Part shown: positions 52,767 through 62,337 of the stretch, piece after piece | Numbering within the stretch: the first letter of the stretch is position 1 | Layout of the letters: every line of letters begins with the position of its first letter | NCBI GenBank assembly: GCA_951812895.1 | Contig: OX638333.1 | Span: 4,196,001 to 4,260,000 of the forward strand | Origin: an uncultured Roseovarius sp. | GTDB lineage: Bacteria > Pseudomonadota > Alphaproteobacteria > Rhodobacterales > Rhodobacteraceae | Direction of reading: 5' to 3' | DNA: 64,000 nt | Position numbers and translations under genes: made by a program | The notes under the pieces: model-generated | What the model was told of the DNA's origin: nothing | The model's database searches: none | Seen by the model: the letters and a program-made list of their open reading frames with translations, nothing else

Positions 52767-53933
52767 CTAACCCCTGATCACCGGCTCTTTCGGCGCATGG
52801 GTGATGATCTCAGGCGCGCCACTTGTGATAATGGCCTGTTCACCGACAGCCATGGACAATCCGGTTTCACGATCATTCAGGATCATGTGATTAAAGAATG
52901 TCATATTCTCCACCAGAACCGTCGGGTTCCCTGCAAAAATCTGTGGCTGCTCCATCCAGGTTGGCGGCCACATCGCCCCCATCGTGTACCCGGCCACCGT
53001 CAGAACCGCGTCATGTTCGCCGTGGTCTTCCAGCGTTGTCTTGTACGCATCGAACAGCTCTCCAACGGTCGTTCCCGGCCGCAAAATGGCCTGTGTCGCC
53101 TCCAGTGCCGCAACGCTGGCTGCGTGCATCTTCAGATGCCTGTCACTGATCTTGGGGCCGGTAAGTGCCACACACATACAAGCAACGTGATAGCGCCGAT
53201 AGGCGAGGCCAAGTTCCAGCGTCACCTGATCGTTTTCCTGAACATGTTTGCGTGCGGTCGTATAGCGCAGGTTAAGTGCGGATTCACCACAACCAAAGGG
53301 CGGAATATGCGCCGGCAGATCCGCATCCATCCGGAACAGCGTGTCATAAAAAGTTGCGTAAATGTCGCCTTCAAAGGCACCGGGATATGTCGCCTCGATC
53401 ACTTTATCCATGACCGTGCCCATGATGTCGCCGGCCTTGCGAAAATAGGACAGCTCCTGCTGACTTTTGACCATCCGCAATTCTCGGGTGAAATCGGGTG
53501 CTATCTGCAGCTCACACCACCCCTGCAACGCCTCCTGTATTTCCAGAAACAAACGCGGGGTCAGGCCCATCGTATCGACCTGAATGCCGATCTTTTTACC
53601 TTCCATTCCCAGCGAATGAAGCATGTCTTTGATATGATCGGCCCGAGATGACCCTTGGGTATCGGGTGAGATGCGCACATCGGTGCAAATCGACGAATAG
53701 GATACATTGCCCAGATCAGCCGGCCGTGCCAGATGGGTCAGCGCGCCATCGGTGCCAATGAACATGCACCCGAAAATGCAAAACCCGTCGCTTTCATACC
53801 CGGTCAGCCAATACATGTCCTCGATTTTGAACAGCAACAGGCCGTCATAGCCAAGCTCCTGCAGACGGGCTCGCGATTTTTGCTGACGTTCTGAAAATTC
53901 TTCCGGGCTGAAATGCAGGAATGGTTTTGGCAT
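52767..53933 (-). CDS. M24 (creatinase/aminopeptidase-fold) protein lacking most metal ligands
   Basis: This 388-aa protein has the N-terminal creatinase domain (DGLLLFKIEDMYWLTGYESDG) and a C-terminal pita-bread domain (RMVKSQQELSYFRKAGDIM). Where metallopeptidases have D-(10)-D-H-E-E, it has ELGLAYRRYHVA (D to E, D to A), GYTMG (H lost) and ENMTFFNH (E lost); only the final Glu in GEQAIIT is kept. This resembles creatinase-type hydrolases that act without metal. A C-N hydrolase on a small molecule is likely; substrate unknown. Confidence 0.75.
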   Translation of the reverse strand: MPKPFLHFSPEEFSERQQKSRARLQELGYDGLLLFKIEDMYWLTGYESDGFCIFGCMFIGTDGALTHLARPADLGNVSYSSICTDVRISPDTQGSSRADHIKDMLHSLGMEGKKIGIQVDTMGLTPRLFLEIQEALQGWCELQIAPDFTRELRMVKSQQELSYFRKAGDIMGTVMDKVIEATYPGAFEGDIYATFYDTLFRMDADLPAHIPPFGCGESALNLRYTTARKHVQENDQVTLELGLAYRRYHVACMCVALTGPKISDRHLKMHAASVAALEATQAILRPGTTVGELFDAYKTTLEDHGEHDAVLTVAGYTMGAMWPPTWMEQPQIFAGNPTVLVENMTFFNHMILNDRETGLSMAVGEQAIITSGAPEIITHAPKEPVIRG

Positions 53934-54032
53934 TTGTCACGGCCCCCTATATGCCCGCCAATGCGGTGCGATACTCCGGAGACGTTAGACGGGATCAGAT
54001 CTTCGCGAAAGTTACATTTCCGCAGGTGGCCC

Positions 54033-54500
54033 CTACCCCCTGCCCCGATAAGGTGGCACGCCCTGATCCGGAATCCACACATCCCCCGGCATCGGACCCG
54101 TCTGATAAAACACATCAATCGGAATACCGCCACGCGGATACCAATACCCGCCGATACGAAGCCACTGTGGCTCCAGAAACTCGGTCAGCCTGCGCGCGAT
54201 CGACACCGTGCAGTCCTCATGAAACGCACCGTGATTGCGAAATGAACCCAGATACAGTTTGAGTGACTTGCTTTCCACCAGCCACTGACCCGGCACATAA
54301 TCAATCACCAGATGGGCAAAATCCGGCTGACCGGTCATCGGACAAAGCGACGTAAATTCCGGTGCAGTAAAACGGACATTATAGGCGACATCACCCTGCG
54401 GGTTCGGCACCCGTTCAAGTTCTGCCTCATCCGGGTTTGCCGGCATCACGGTGGCACCGCCCAGCTGTTTGAGGTTTTGATAAATGTTGTCGTCGCTCAT
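54033..54500 (-). CDS. queF: NADPH-dependent preQ0 reductase
   Basis: This 155-aa enzyme reduces 7-cyano-7-deazaguanine to preQ1 in queuosine synthesis. It has the catalytic cysteine in [15 protein letters not shown], the family motif [21 protein letters not shown], and the C-terminal [16 protein letters not shown] 54500 is chosen because upstream residues are not conserved in type. It is the last gene of the que cluster. Confidence 0.95.
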   Translation of the reverse strand: MSDDNIYQNLKQLGGATVMPANPDEAELERVPNPQGDVAYNVRFTAPEFTSLCPMTGQPDFAHLVIDYVPGQWLVESKSLKLYLGSFRNHGAFHEDCTVSIARRLTEFLEPQWLRIGGYWYPRGGIPIDVFYQTGPMPGDVWIPDQGVPPYRGRG

Positions 54501-54516
54501 CCCGGTCTCTCCAATC

Positions 54517-55263
54517 TTAAACGCCGCGCTTGTTGCCCCAAAGCATGACATGTAACTGCGGCAACACCCGTGCAGCATACCAGTGATCTTTGGCCGCCCG
54601 CGCAATCAGCCAATCCATTCGCGCATCAATCCCGGCCTGATCAACCGTCGCGCTGTCATCATCGGGTGGCGGCGGCGTATGATTACCCGGTTGCAAAAAA
54701 ACCGGCAGATCCGGAAACCGGGCCGCCGCGTCCCGTGCATAGGCATAATCTGCCTCATCAAACACCACCAGTTTGAGCACGGTCTCGGCCTCTTTGGCGG
54801 CATCCACACAGGCGGCGACCATATCCCAATCTGTTTCCATCCCGCTTGATGGCGGTTTCGGGCTCAGCACCAGCATATCAAGATCGGCAAACCAACTCCG
54901 CGACCGCGATCCTTGGGTTTCCATCGCAAACTGATAGCCCTTCGCATGGCCCAGCGCGATCAAGGCCCCGAGCGGTTGGATCGCCGGGTTCCCGCCTGAC
55001 AAGGTCACCATCAGCGGCGCACCGCCTGACAGGCGTTCAACTTCGGCAATCACCGCCTCGGGCGTCATCGGCACCCATGTATCGCGGTATTCGGCATCAA
55101 CTGCATGCAGACTGTCGCACCAGCTACAGCGAAAATCACACCCGCCGGTGCGCACAAAAACCGTGGGCACTCCAATCAATGCGCCCTCGCCCTGAATGGT
55201 CGGCCCGAAAACCTCTGACACACGAATGCGGGTCTCGCTGCTCACGGCCGGTATTCCGCCCAT
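54517..55263 (-). CDS. queE: 7-carboxy-7-deazaguanine synthase
   Basis: This 248-aa radical SAM enzyme has [16 protein letters not shown], then CDFRCSWC (CxxxCxxC cluster motif), and [12 protein letters not shown]. It converts carboxy-tetrahydropterin to CDG. The start at ATG 55263 overlaps the end of queD. Loop [16 protein letters not shown] near 200 is a proline-acid insertion. Confidence 0.95.
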   Translation of the reverse strand: MGGIPAVSSETRIRVSEVFGPTIQGEGALIGVPTVFVRTGGCDFRCSWCDSLHAVDAEYRDTWVPMTPEAVIAEVERLSGGAPLMVTLSGGNPAIQPLGALIALGHAKGYQFAMETQGSRSRSWFADLDMLVLSPKPPSSGMETDWDMVAACVDAAKEAETVLKLVVFDEADYAYARDAAARFPDLPVFLQPGNHTPPPPDDDSATVDQAGIDARMDWLIARAAKDHWYAARVLPQLHVMLWGNKRGV

Positions 55264-55601
55264 GTTTTGGGTGTCTCGCTGACACGTAGCGCAGCAGTTT
55301 CCGGCCAGCGCTCGTGGCACCAGTCAAAAAAATGCTTGGCCAGCTTTTCCGCGGTGACCATATCGTCGTCCAGAACATCATTCAGATGCCGGTGGTCGAA
55401 CACCTCGTCAATATAGGTTTTGAGGGGCGTCAACTCGTTATAATCGCGAACAAACCCGTACTGATTCAAACCGACAGCAGCCAACTCAACCTCGATCACG
55501 TAGTTATGCCCATGCAGCCGTCCGCATTGATGGGTTTCGGGCAATTGCATCAGCTGATGAGAGGCTGAGAAATGAAATTCCTTGGTGATCCGATACATCA
55601 C
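55242..55601 (-). CDS. queD: 6-carboxy-tetrahydropterin synthase
   Basis: This 119-aa enzyme has zinc-binding histidines in FHFSASHQL and [15 protein letters not shown], and the catalytic region VFDHRHLND. It makes CPH4 from dihydroneopterin triphosphate. It overlaps queC by ATGA and queE by 22 bp, so translation is coupled. Confidence 0.95.
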   Translation of the reverse strand: MMYRITKEFHFSASHQLMQLPETHQCGRLHGHNYVIEVELAAVGLNQYGFVRDYNELTPLKTYIDEVFDHRHLNDVLDDDMVTAEKLAKHFFDWCHERWPETAALRVSETPKTWAEYRP

Positions 55602-56296
55602 GCGCCCTCCTGTCCAGTGGCAGCTTTCCAGAACTCCGGATCGGCATAAAGCGTGGGATCATTAACACCCGCGATATGAAATGCCTCACGCCGTTCCACA
55701 CAGGTACCGCAGCGCCCGCAATGCACCTCTCCGCCCTTGTAACAGGACCAGGTCTCAGCAAAGGGCGTACCGTGTTTGGCGCCATCCGTCACAATGCCCG
55801 ATTTCGGAATATCCACGTAAGGCGCGTAAAGCTGCACCTGCGCCACCCCATCCAGCGCCTGATCCTGCATCGCCTGAAACGCCCCGATGAAACCGGGGCG
55901 GCAATCGGGATAGATAAAGTGATCCCCGCCATGCACAGCCACAGCCACCGCATCCAGCTTTTCCGCCGCCGCCATGCCAAACCCTACGGCCAGCATGATC
56001 GCATTGCGATTGGGCACGATGGTCAGCTTCATCGTTTCTTCCGCATAGTGTCCGTCAGGCACATCAATATCATCGGTCAGGGCCGAGCCGCTTAACGCAG
56101 CCCCCACACCGCTGATATCCACCACCTTATGCGGCACCCCCAGCCGCTCGGCACAGGCCGCGGCACTTTCCACTTCCTTCACATGGCGCTGGCCGTAATC
56201 AAACGACAGCAAACCACATAATGTGTGTTCCGCCGCAACCTTATGCGCCAGTGAAACGGAATCGAGCCCGCCTGAGCAGATGACTAACGTCTTCAT
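55598..56296 (-). CDS. queC: 7-cyano-7-deazaguanine (preQ0) synthase
   Basis: This 232-aa enzyme turns CDG into preQ0 with ATP and ammonia. It has the PP-loop ICSGGLDSVSLAHKV near 10, and a C-terminal zinc site in CYKGGEVHCGRCGTCVERREAF. ATG 56296 gives the usual N-terminus MKTLVICSGG. First gene of the cluster; no riboswitch could be recognised upstream. Confidence 0.95.
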   Translation of the reverse strand: MKTLVICSGGLDSVSLAHKVAAEHTLCGLLSFDYGQRHVKEVESAAACAERLGVPHKVVDISGVGAALSGSALTDDIDVPDGHYAEETMKLTIVPNRNAIMLAVGFGMAAAEKLDAVAVAVHGGDHFIYPDCRPGFIGAFQAMQDQALDGVAQVQLYAPYVDIPKSGIVTDGAKHGTPFAETWSCYKGGEVHCGRCGTCVERREAFHIAGVNDPTLYADPEFWKAATGQEGA

Positions 56297-56427
56297 GAAT
56301 TTCACCCTTGTTTTGTTGGCGCGGGTAGGCTGCGACCGCGTATCGGGGGTCTCTATCCCCATCTGCCGGAATTGACAAGAATTTGCTGTGGTCCAGACGA
56401 GTGGCTGCGCCACACCGGTTTTGTTGA

Positions 56428-56476
56428 ATGGGGGCGCTGCCCCCAAACCCCCGGGATATTTCCGGCAAAAAGAAAG
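56428..56476 (+). repeat. Rhodobacterales-type intergenic repeat, copy 1
   Basis: GGGGGCGCTGCCCCC hairpin followed by ACCCCCGGGATATTTCCGGC and an A-rich purine tail. This type of unit is common between genes of this group. A related copy is at 60764-60835. Confidence 0.5.
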
Positions 56477-56492
56477 ATTGTATTTCAGCGGC

Positions 56493-58010
56493 TTATTGCT
56501 TTTTCTTCGATGCCTTTAACATGGTCCGCAATTCCGTCTTCAGGATTTTCCCGTAATTGTTTTTCGGCAATTCAGATAATTCATAATAGTCCTTGGGCCG
56601 CTTGAACCGGGCAATATGCTCCAGGCAATGCGCGCCGAGCGCATCTGCGTCCATGCCACCACCCCCGGCTGGCACGACAAAGGCCACGACATCCTCACCC
56701 CAATCGGCGTTTCCCCGACCCACCACCGACACTTCGCTGACCGATGGATGCAGCAGCAAAACCTCTTCCACCTCGCGCGGGTAGATGTTTGACCCGCCCG
56801 AGATGATCGTATCCTTGGAACGATCCTGCAGGGTCAGATAGCCATCCTCGTCCATGCTGCCCACATCACCGGTCATCAGCCAGCCGTCTTTAACGGTTTT
56901 CGCCGTGCCTTCCGGGTTCTGCCAGTATCCCGGCATAACCGTATCGCCATGCACCATAATCTCCCCGGTTTCTCCGCGGGGCAATTCACGACCCTCGGCA
57001 TCTCCCACGATCACCTCGACAATCGATTGTGCCCGACCAACTGAGCCCAACCGCTGACGCCAGCGCGGATGGCTACGGTCCGCCACATCGTGGCGCGACA
57101 GGGCCGTGATTGACATCGGGCATTCGCCCTGCCCGTAAACCTGAATGAAAATCGGTCCAAAATAATCCACCGCCTCGACGATATCGGCAACATACATCGG
57201 CCCACCGGCATAAATCACACTGCGCAGCCCTTCTCCGGTCAGCCCGGAAGCCTTGGCCACCTGCGTCATCCGTTTGACCATTGTTGGCGCCGCAAAAAGA
57301 TGCGCCTCGCCAAAATGGCGCGACAGGGCAAAGATTTCATCCGGATCAAACCCGCCCGAGAGCGGACAGACATGGCGCGCGCCCACCAGAACATGCATGA
57401 GAATGTACAGCCCCGCCGCATGGCTCATAGGTGCCGCGTAAAGGGCCGCATGCCCCGGCTCGACCGCATCCACGTCCGCCAGATAACTCAGGCTCATCCC
57501 CACCAGCATTCGGTGCGTGATCATAACCCCCTTGGGCCGCCCTGTGGTGCCGGAAGTGTAAAACAACCAGGCCAGATCATCCGGATCCCGCCGCACCGGG
57601 TGTTCAATTGGATCGGCCGCCAGTGCCGGTTCAAGCGAAGTTGTGATTGGTGTTTCCACCCCCACCGCGCGCAGCCCATCGCTCAATCCTGGTGAGGCAA
57701 AGGTAATCTTGGTCCCGGAATTGCCAATGATCCACGCGGCCTCTTTGGCGTGCAGCTTGGCATTGATCGGAACAACCGCCGCCCCGGCATACCAACCGGC
57801 ATACATCGCAACCAGATAATCAGGGCTGTTCTTCATGAAAATCGCCACGCGATCTCCGGGCACCACACCCTGAGCCTGCAGCCACCCGGCAACCCGTGCC
57901 GCGCGATCATGAAACCCGGCATAATCCGTGATCAGCTCCTCGCCATGAAACAGGGCGGGCGCATCCGGGCGCGCATGGGCCGCGCGCATCAACCAAAGTC
58001 CGATATTCAT
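56493..58010 (-). CDS. Acyl-CoA synthetase (AMP-forming)
   Basis: This 505-aa AMP-binding enzyme activates a carboxylic acid to its CoA ester. It has FYTSGTTGRPKGVM near 170, the VYGQGECPM motif near 305, TGDVGSMDEDGYL near 380, and the C-terminal lysine in PKNNYGKILKTELR near 490. Typical for long/medium-chain or aryl-CoA ligases of this group. It ends with a lysine tail (KASKKKQ). A PAS-LuxR regulator diverges from it. Exact substrate unknown. Confidence 0.88.
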   Translation of the reverse strand: MNIGLWLMRAAHARPDAPALFHGEELITDYAGFHDRAARVAGWLQAQGVVPGDRVAIFMKNSPDYLVAMYAGWYAGAAVVPINAKLHAKEAAWIIGNSGTKITFASPGLSDGLRAVGVETPITTSLEPALAADPIEHPVRRDPDDLAWLFYTSGTTGRPKGVMITHRMLVGMSLSYLADVDAVEPGHAALYAAPMSHAAGLYILMHVLVGARHVCPLSGGFDPDEIFALSRHFGEAHLFAAPTMVKRMTQVAKASGLTGEGLRSVIYAGGPMYVADIVEAVDYFGPIFIQVYGQGECPMSITALSRHDVADRSHPRWRQRLGSVGRAQSIVEVIVGDAEGRELPRGETGEIMVHGDTVMPGYWQNPEGTAKTVKDGWLMTGDVGSMDEDGYLTLQDRSKDTIISGGSNIYPREVEEVLLLHPSVSEVSVVGRGNADWGEDVVAFVVPAGGGGMDADALGAHCLEHIARFKRPKDYYELSELPKNNYGKILKTELRTMLKASKKKQ

Positions 58011-58129
58011 GCTTCTCTCTCCGAATCACAGTGCTGCATCGGTGTATGATGCGCGATCAGCGCCCGATCAATTCCGTAGAACCACGCAAATCGCTTGGAT
58101 CGCACCGTCCTTGGGGCCATAGTTCCCCC

Positions 58130-58672
58130 ATGTCGATCAAAGAGATTGCCTTTGACCATGCGCCCATCGGGCTGGCCGTGTTGGAAAACCGGATCATCCG
58201 CCAGTGCAACCTGCAATTTGCCGGAATGTTCGGTGATACACCCAGCCATTACACTGATGTGCCACTGGCCCTCTTTTACCCCTCAATCGAGGATTACCGC
58301 CGCATCGGTGAACGCGGGCTAAGCGCGATGCAGCAAACCGGCCGCTATGACGACGAACGCATCATGAAACGCCGCGATGGCACCTTGTTCTGGTGCCGGG
58401 TACGCGGCCGTTCGCTCACCCCTGACGATCCGTTTCGCCGGGGCATCTGGTCCTTTGCAGATCTCTCAGAAGAACGCCCGCTGGTGTCATTGACCCGCCG
58501 CGAGCGCGAAGTCGCAATATTCACCTGCCGTGGTCTGACATCCAAAGAAATCGGCCTAGAGCTCGGCCTCAGCTACCGCACGATAGAGGTGTACCGCGCC
58601 CGCCTGCTTGAGAAATTTCAGGCCCGCAAACTGGCCGAACTGGTGGCAAAACTTTCCGGCATGCCACTCTGA
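58130..58672 (+). CDS. PAS domain LuxR-type transcriptional regulator
   Basis: This 180-aa protein has a PAS domain (residues ~5-115; FDHAPIGLAVLENRIIRQCN and RRDGTLFWCRVRGR) and a C-terminal LuxR HTH (LTRREREVAIFTCRGLTSKEIGL...). ATG 58130 is chosen because the PAS begins at once; longer starts lie in the divergent promoter. It is likely to sense a small aromatic or acyl compound and control the divergent acyl-CoA synthetase. Confidence 0.85.
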   Translation: MSIKEIAFDHAPIGLAVLENRIIRQCNLQFAGMFGDTPSHYTDVPLALFYPSIEDYRRIGERGLSAMQQTGRYDDERIMKRRDGTLFWCRVRGRSLTPDDPFRRGIWSFADLSEERPLVSLTRREREVAIFTCRGLTSKEIGLELGLSYRTIEVYRARLLEKFQARKLAELVAKLSGMPL

Positions 58673-58845
58673 TCCACACCCAAGTGCGTTTTTTTGCCAA
58701 ACCCTCTCGCAATTTCCAACATTTTACCCCAATTTGGTACACAAATGCCCGCTTTCCCAACGGTCAGCCATGACCTATAAGCAGCGAAACTAAAAAAGTG
58801 GCAACGCGCGGCAGATGCGAGCGCCACAACTGGTCGAGGACACGC

Positions 58846-59346
58846 ATGCCGAACAAATCCCATGATACCGATGTTGCTTTCATAAAAGCCCTGGCTGAGC
58901 TTTTGAACGACAATGATCTCACCGAACTACAGGTCAAACGCGAATATGGTGATCACGACAGCCTGAATGTACGCGTCAGCCGCAAACAGGAAGTGATCGG
59001 ACAGGTGGCTATGGCCCCGGCAGCGGCCCCCGTCGCAGCGCCGGCAGCAGCAGCCCCACCAGCCGCCCCCGCCGCGGCGGGGGCAGGTACGGGCGATGAT
59101 CCGGCCGACCACCCCGGCGCTGTAACCTCGCCAATGGTTGGAACGGTCTATATGCAGGCCGAACCGGGCGCGCCCAATTTTGTGTCTGTCGGCGATCAGG
59201 TGAAAGAAGGTTATACGCTTTTGATCATCGAAGCGATGAAAACCATGAACCACATCCCGGCCTCCCGCTCTGGCACAGTCAAGCGTATCATGGTCGAAGA
59301 TGGCGCAGCGGTCGAATACGGCGCACCGCTGATGATCATCGAATAG
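58846..59346 (+). CDS. accB: Acetyl-CoA carboxylase biotin carboxyl carrier protein
   Basis: This 166-aa carrier protein holds the biotin for fatty acid synthesis. It has an N-terminal helix region, an Ala/Pro linker (residues ~60-95), and a biotinyl domain with the modified lysine in EAMKTMNHIPA. ATG 58846 fits the usual N-terminus. accC follows after 13 bp. Confidence 0.95.
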   Translation: MPNKSHDTDVAFIKALAELLNDNDLTELQVKREYGDHDSLNVRVSRKQEVIGQVAMAPAAAPVAAPAAAAPPAAPAAAGAGTGDDPADHPGAVTSPMVGTVYMQAEPGAPNFVSVGDQVKEGYTLLIIEAMKTMNHIPASRSGTVKRIMVEDGAAVEYGAPLMIIE

Positions 59347-59359
59347 GGCGCGCGAACCA

Positions 59360-60709
59360 ATGTTCGAAAAAATCCTTGTCGCCAACCGGGGCGAAATAGC
59401 CCTTCGTGTCATCCGCGCCGCTCGCGAGATGGGAATTCAATCCGTCGCGGTGCATTCAACCGCAGACGCCGATGCCATGCATGTGCGCATGGCCGACGAA
59501 TCCGTTTGCATCGGCCCTCCGGCCAGCACCGACAGCTACCTTTCGATCCCGGCGATTATCGCCGCCTGCGAAGTGACCGGGGCACAAGCCATCCACCCGG
59601 GCTATGGTTTTCTCAGCGAAAATGCCAATTTTGTTCAGATCGTCGAAGACCACGATCTGACCTTTATCGGCCCCACTGCCGAACATATTCGTATCATGGG
59701 TGACAAGATCACCGCCAAAGACACGATGAAAAAGCTGGGCGTGCCCTGCGTACCCGGGTCTGACGGCGGCGTTCCCAATCTGCAAGAGGCGAAAAGACTG
59801 GGGGCCGAAATGGGTTACCCGGTGATCGTCAAAGCCACAGCAGGCGGCGGCGGTCGGGGTATGAAAGTGGCCGGCAGCGCAGAAGAAATGGAAAGCGCCT
59901 TTTTAACGGCCCGCGCCGAAGGCAAATCCAACTTTGGCAATGACGAAGTCTATATCGAAAAATACCTGACCACACCGCGCCATATCGAAATTCAGGTCTT
60001 TGGCGATGGCAAAGGCAACGCAGTTCATTTGGGCGAGCGTGACTGTTCACTCCAGCGTCGCCACCAAAAGGTGTTTGAAGAGGCCCCCGGCCCCTGTATT
60101 TCCCCGGAAGAACGTGCCGCCATCGGCAAGGTTTGCGCAGACGCAGTCGCGCGGATCAACTATATCGGCGCAGGCACAATCGAGTTCCTCTATGAAAACG
60201 GCGAATTTTACTTCATCGAAATGAATACCCGCCTTCAGGTCGAACACCCGGTGACAGAGGCGATCTTTGGTGTCGATCTTGTGCGTGAACAAATCCGCGT
60301 CGCCGAAGGCCTGCCAATGTCCTTCACCCAGGATGATCTGGAAATTAACGGCCACGCAATCGAAGTACGGATCACGGCTGAGAAACTGCCTGAATTCGCC
60401 CCTCGTCCCGGTCGTATCACGCAATTCCACGCCCCCGGCGGGCTGGGTGTTCGGATGGATTCAGCGCTCTATGACGGCTATTCAATCCCGCCCTATTACG
60501 ACAGCCTGATTGCCAAGCTGATCGTACATGGCCGCGACCGTGCCAGCGCTCTTTCACGTCTGAATCGTGCATTAGGCGAACTGATCGTCGATGGCATCGA
60601 CACCACTGTGCCGCTCTTTCACGCGCTCCTGCAGGAACCGGACATACACTCCGGCGAATACAATATCCACTGGCTGGAAAAATGGCTGGAGACCAATCTT
60701 CAGGGCTAA
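59360..60709 (+). CDS. accC: Acetyl-CoA carboxylase biotin carboxylase subunit
   Basis: This 449-aa enzyme carboxylates the biotin of AccB. It starts FEKILVANRGEIALRVIRAA, has the ATP-grasp glycine loop AGGGGRGMK near 165, HIEIQVFGDG, and the catalytic EMNTRLQVEHPVTE near 290. Full length. Confidence 0.97.
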   Translation: MFEKILVANRGEIALRVIRAAREMGIQSVAVHSTADADAMHVRMADESVCIGPPASTDSYLSIPAIIAACEVTGAQAIHPGYGFLSENANFVQIVEDHDLTFIGPTAEHIRIMGDKITAKDTMKKLGVPCVPGSDGGVPNLQEAKRLGAEMGYPVIVKATAGGGGRGMKVAGSAEEMESAFLTARAEGKSNFGNDEVYIEKYLTTPRHIEIQVFGDGKGNAVHLGERDCSLQRRHQKVFEEAPGPCISPEERAAIGKVCADAVARINYIGAGTIEFLYENGEFYFIEMNTRLQVEHPVTEAIFGVDLVREQIRVAEGLPMSFTQDDLEINGHAIEVRITAEKLPEFAPRPGRITQFHAPGGLGVRMDSALYDGYSIPPYYDSLIAKLIVHGRDRASALSRLNRALGELIVDGIDTTVPLFHALLQEPDIHSGEYNIHWLEKWLETNLQG

Positions 60710-60763
60710 GCCCACTACACATTGAATTTCCGCAGGTTTTCTGCAGGAACCCCGCACCTTGTG

Positions 60764-60835
60764 CTTCATCTTGCCTGAAATACTCCGGGGGAGGCATTGA
60801 ATTCCAATTGGAATTCATCGTTGGGGGCAGCGCTC
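60764..60835 (-). repeat. Rhodobacterales-type intergenic repeat, copy 2, with a 20-bp palindrome
   Basis: On the minus strand it reads GCGCTGCCCCCAA, then a perfect 20-bp palindrome TGAATTCCAATTGGAATTCA (60798-60817), then CCCCCGGAGTATTTCAGGC and AAGATGAAG. The arms match copy 1 at 56428-56476. It lies in the accC-aat gap. Confidence 0.5.
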
Positions 60836-60863
60836 TCTCATTCTCCCGGATAACCAGCCACAC

Positions 60864-61514
60864 ATGACAGTTTCTGACCCGCCTCTCACCTCGCAGATGT
60901 TGCTGCGTGCTTATATGGCGGGCATTTTCCCAATGGCCGAATCCCGCGATGATCCCGAGATTTTCTGGGTCGAGCCCAAACGCCGCGGAATCCTGCCTCT
61001 GGATGGCTTTCACATTTCCCGCTCGCTCGCCCGTCAAATGCGCAAAGGTGGCTACAAGGTTGCGCTCAACACTCGTTTCGCTCAGGTGGTCAATGCCTGT
61101 GCAGACCGCAAAGAAACCTGGATAAACAGTGAAATATTCCAGCTTTACAACGAATTACATACCACAGGTCACGCCCATTCATTCGAAGTTTGGCAAGATG
61201 AAACACTTATCGGCGGCGTTTACGGCGTTGCCATCTGTGGGGCTTTTTTCGGCGAAAGCATGTTCTCACACCGCCCGAACGCGTCGAAAATCGCCCTCGC
61301 TCACCTCACAGACCATTTGGCACAGTGCGGGTTTACGCTCTTTGATACACAGTTCATCACGCCGCATCTGACCACATTAGGCGCTGTCGAAATCAGCCGG
61401 GACAATTATCGCGACCGCCTTCGTGACGCCTTGCGGACAGAGGCCTCAATCCTGTCTCAACCCGTAACCCAGAACGTTCACTCGGTCTTGCAGCGCAACA
61501 CCCAAACGTCATAA
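60864..61514 (+). CDS. aat: Leucyl/phenylalanyl-tRNA-protein transferase
   Basis: This 216-aa enzyme adds Leu or Phe to proteins with N-terminal Arg or Lys in the N-degron pathway. It has LLRAYMAGIFPMAE, FWVEPKRRGILPLDGFHISRS, HSFEVW, GGVYGVAICGAFFGESMFSH and LFDTQFITPHLTTLGAVEI. Normal size. It converges with the DUF2155 gene, with a 37-bp overlap of coding ends. Confidence 0.95.
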   Translation: MTVSDPPLTSQMLLRAYMAGIFPMAESRDDPEIFWVEPKRRGILPLDGFHISRSLARQMRKGGYKVALNTRFAQVVNACADRKETWINSEIFQLYNELHTTGHAHSFEVWQDETLIGGVYGVAICGAFFGESMFSHRPNASKIALAHLTDHLAQCGFTLFDTQFITPHLTTLGAVEISRDNYRDRLRDALRTEASILSQPVTQNVHSVLQRNTQTS

Positions 61515-61843
61515 CGCGAATGCTCCATCGCGTTCAAAGCGGGGGAAGAGGCCAGCATCCAACCGGCAAAAACCTCTCTGCCATCCGCCTCATTTATCCG
61601 CAAAAACGCATAGGCATCGCCAGCCGCATCACCGACAGGAAACCGGCATTCCTGCAGGCTGACCGTCAGGCGGCCAAATTTCGCACTCTCACCATTTGAC
61701 AGTTCGATATCCGTGACATGTCCGTTCACCTTGTCCAGACCACGCAGCATCGCACCGGTGCCTGTTTCGGCCTCTTCCTGTGCAAAACCGGCTCCCGCCG
61801 CAGTCAGGCCAAAACCCAAAGCCGCGATCAGGGCAATTTTCAT
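61478..61843 (-). CDS. DUF2155 periplasmic protein
   Basis: This 121-aa secreted protein has a signal peptide (residues 1-21, IALIAALGFGLTAAGAGFA). The mature part matches DUF2155: ATMLRGLDKVNGHVTDIELS-type region, CRFPVGDAAGDAYAFLRI, and AGWMLASSPALNAMEHSRYDVWVLRC. It has a pair of cysteines that may bond. Function unknown; conserved next to mlaD and NDUFA12 in this group. Overlaps aat. Confidence 0.85.
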   Translation of the reverse strand: MKIALIAALGFGLTAAGAGFAQEEAETGTGAMLRGLDKVNGHVTDIELSNGESAKFGRLTVSLQECRFPVGDAAGDAYAFLRINEADGREVFAGWMLASSPALNAMEHSRYDVWVLRCKTE

Positions 61844-62325
61844 TCTTCTGTACTGCTTTCTTCAGTGCCGCTGTCTTCGCCGTCATCGCCCGCGACAAAT
61901 TTCATCAGCAGCCCAACCAGACTGACCGACCCTTGGGTAAATTCAATTTCATCTCCGGGTGTAAAATAGAACGGCGATCCACCGGGCAGGATTTCCACAT
62001 AATTCCCGCCCAGCAACCCTTCGGATGAAATGGCGATCGCGCTGTCATCCGGCACTTCAATGCCATTCCGTACGCTAAAAGTTGTTTGTGCTCGGTATGT
62101 TGCGACGTCTAGTTCAAGTTCTGTAACCCGGCCCACTTTGACCCCGGCCAGCCGCACATCGGTTCCCACACTCACGCCGTCTGCACTGCGAAAGCTCGCG
62201 GTCAGTTCATATTCCGACTGCCCGCCGGATATCCCGGCAACCTGTCCGGCATAGATCAGGAATCCGATAGCAACGGCCAGAACTCCGCCGCCTACCAAAA
62301 CCTCGGTGGTATTTTCCGCTGACAT
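61840..62325 (-). CDS. mlaD: MlaD family lipid-transport protein
   Basis: This 161-aa protein has an N-terminal membrane anchor (residues ~8-28, VLVGGGVLAVAIGFLIYAG) and one MCE domain (SADGVSVGTDVRLAGVKVGRV, SSEGLLGGNYVEILPGG). It helps phospholipid transport between membranes. The usual mla partners are not adjacent. It overlaps DUF2155 by ATGA. Confidence 0.9.
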   Translation of the reverse strand: MSAENTTEVLVGGGVLAVAIGFLIYAGQVAGISGGQSEYELTASFRSADGVSVGTDVRLAGVKVGRVTELELDVATYRAQTTFSVRNGIEVPDDSAIAISSEGLLGGNYVEILPGGSPFYFTPGDEIEFTQGSVSLVGLLMKFVAGDDGEDSGTEESSTEE

Positions 62326-62337
62326 GTTGATCGCGCC

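Noticed and set aside
56297-56400. A preQ1 riboswitch upstream of queC
   Set aside because: I looked for the short preQ1-I type stem and A-rich tail and found no convincing match.
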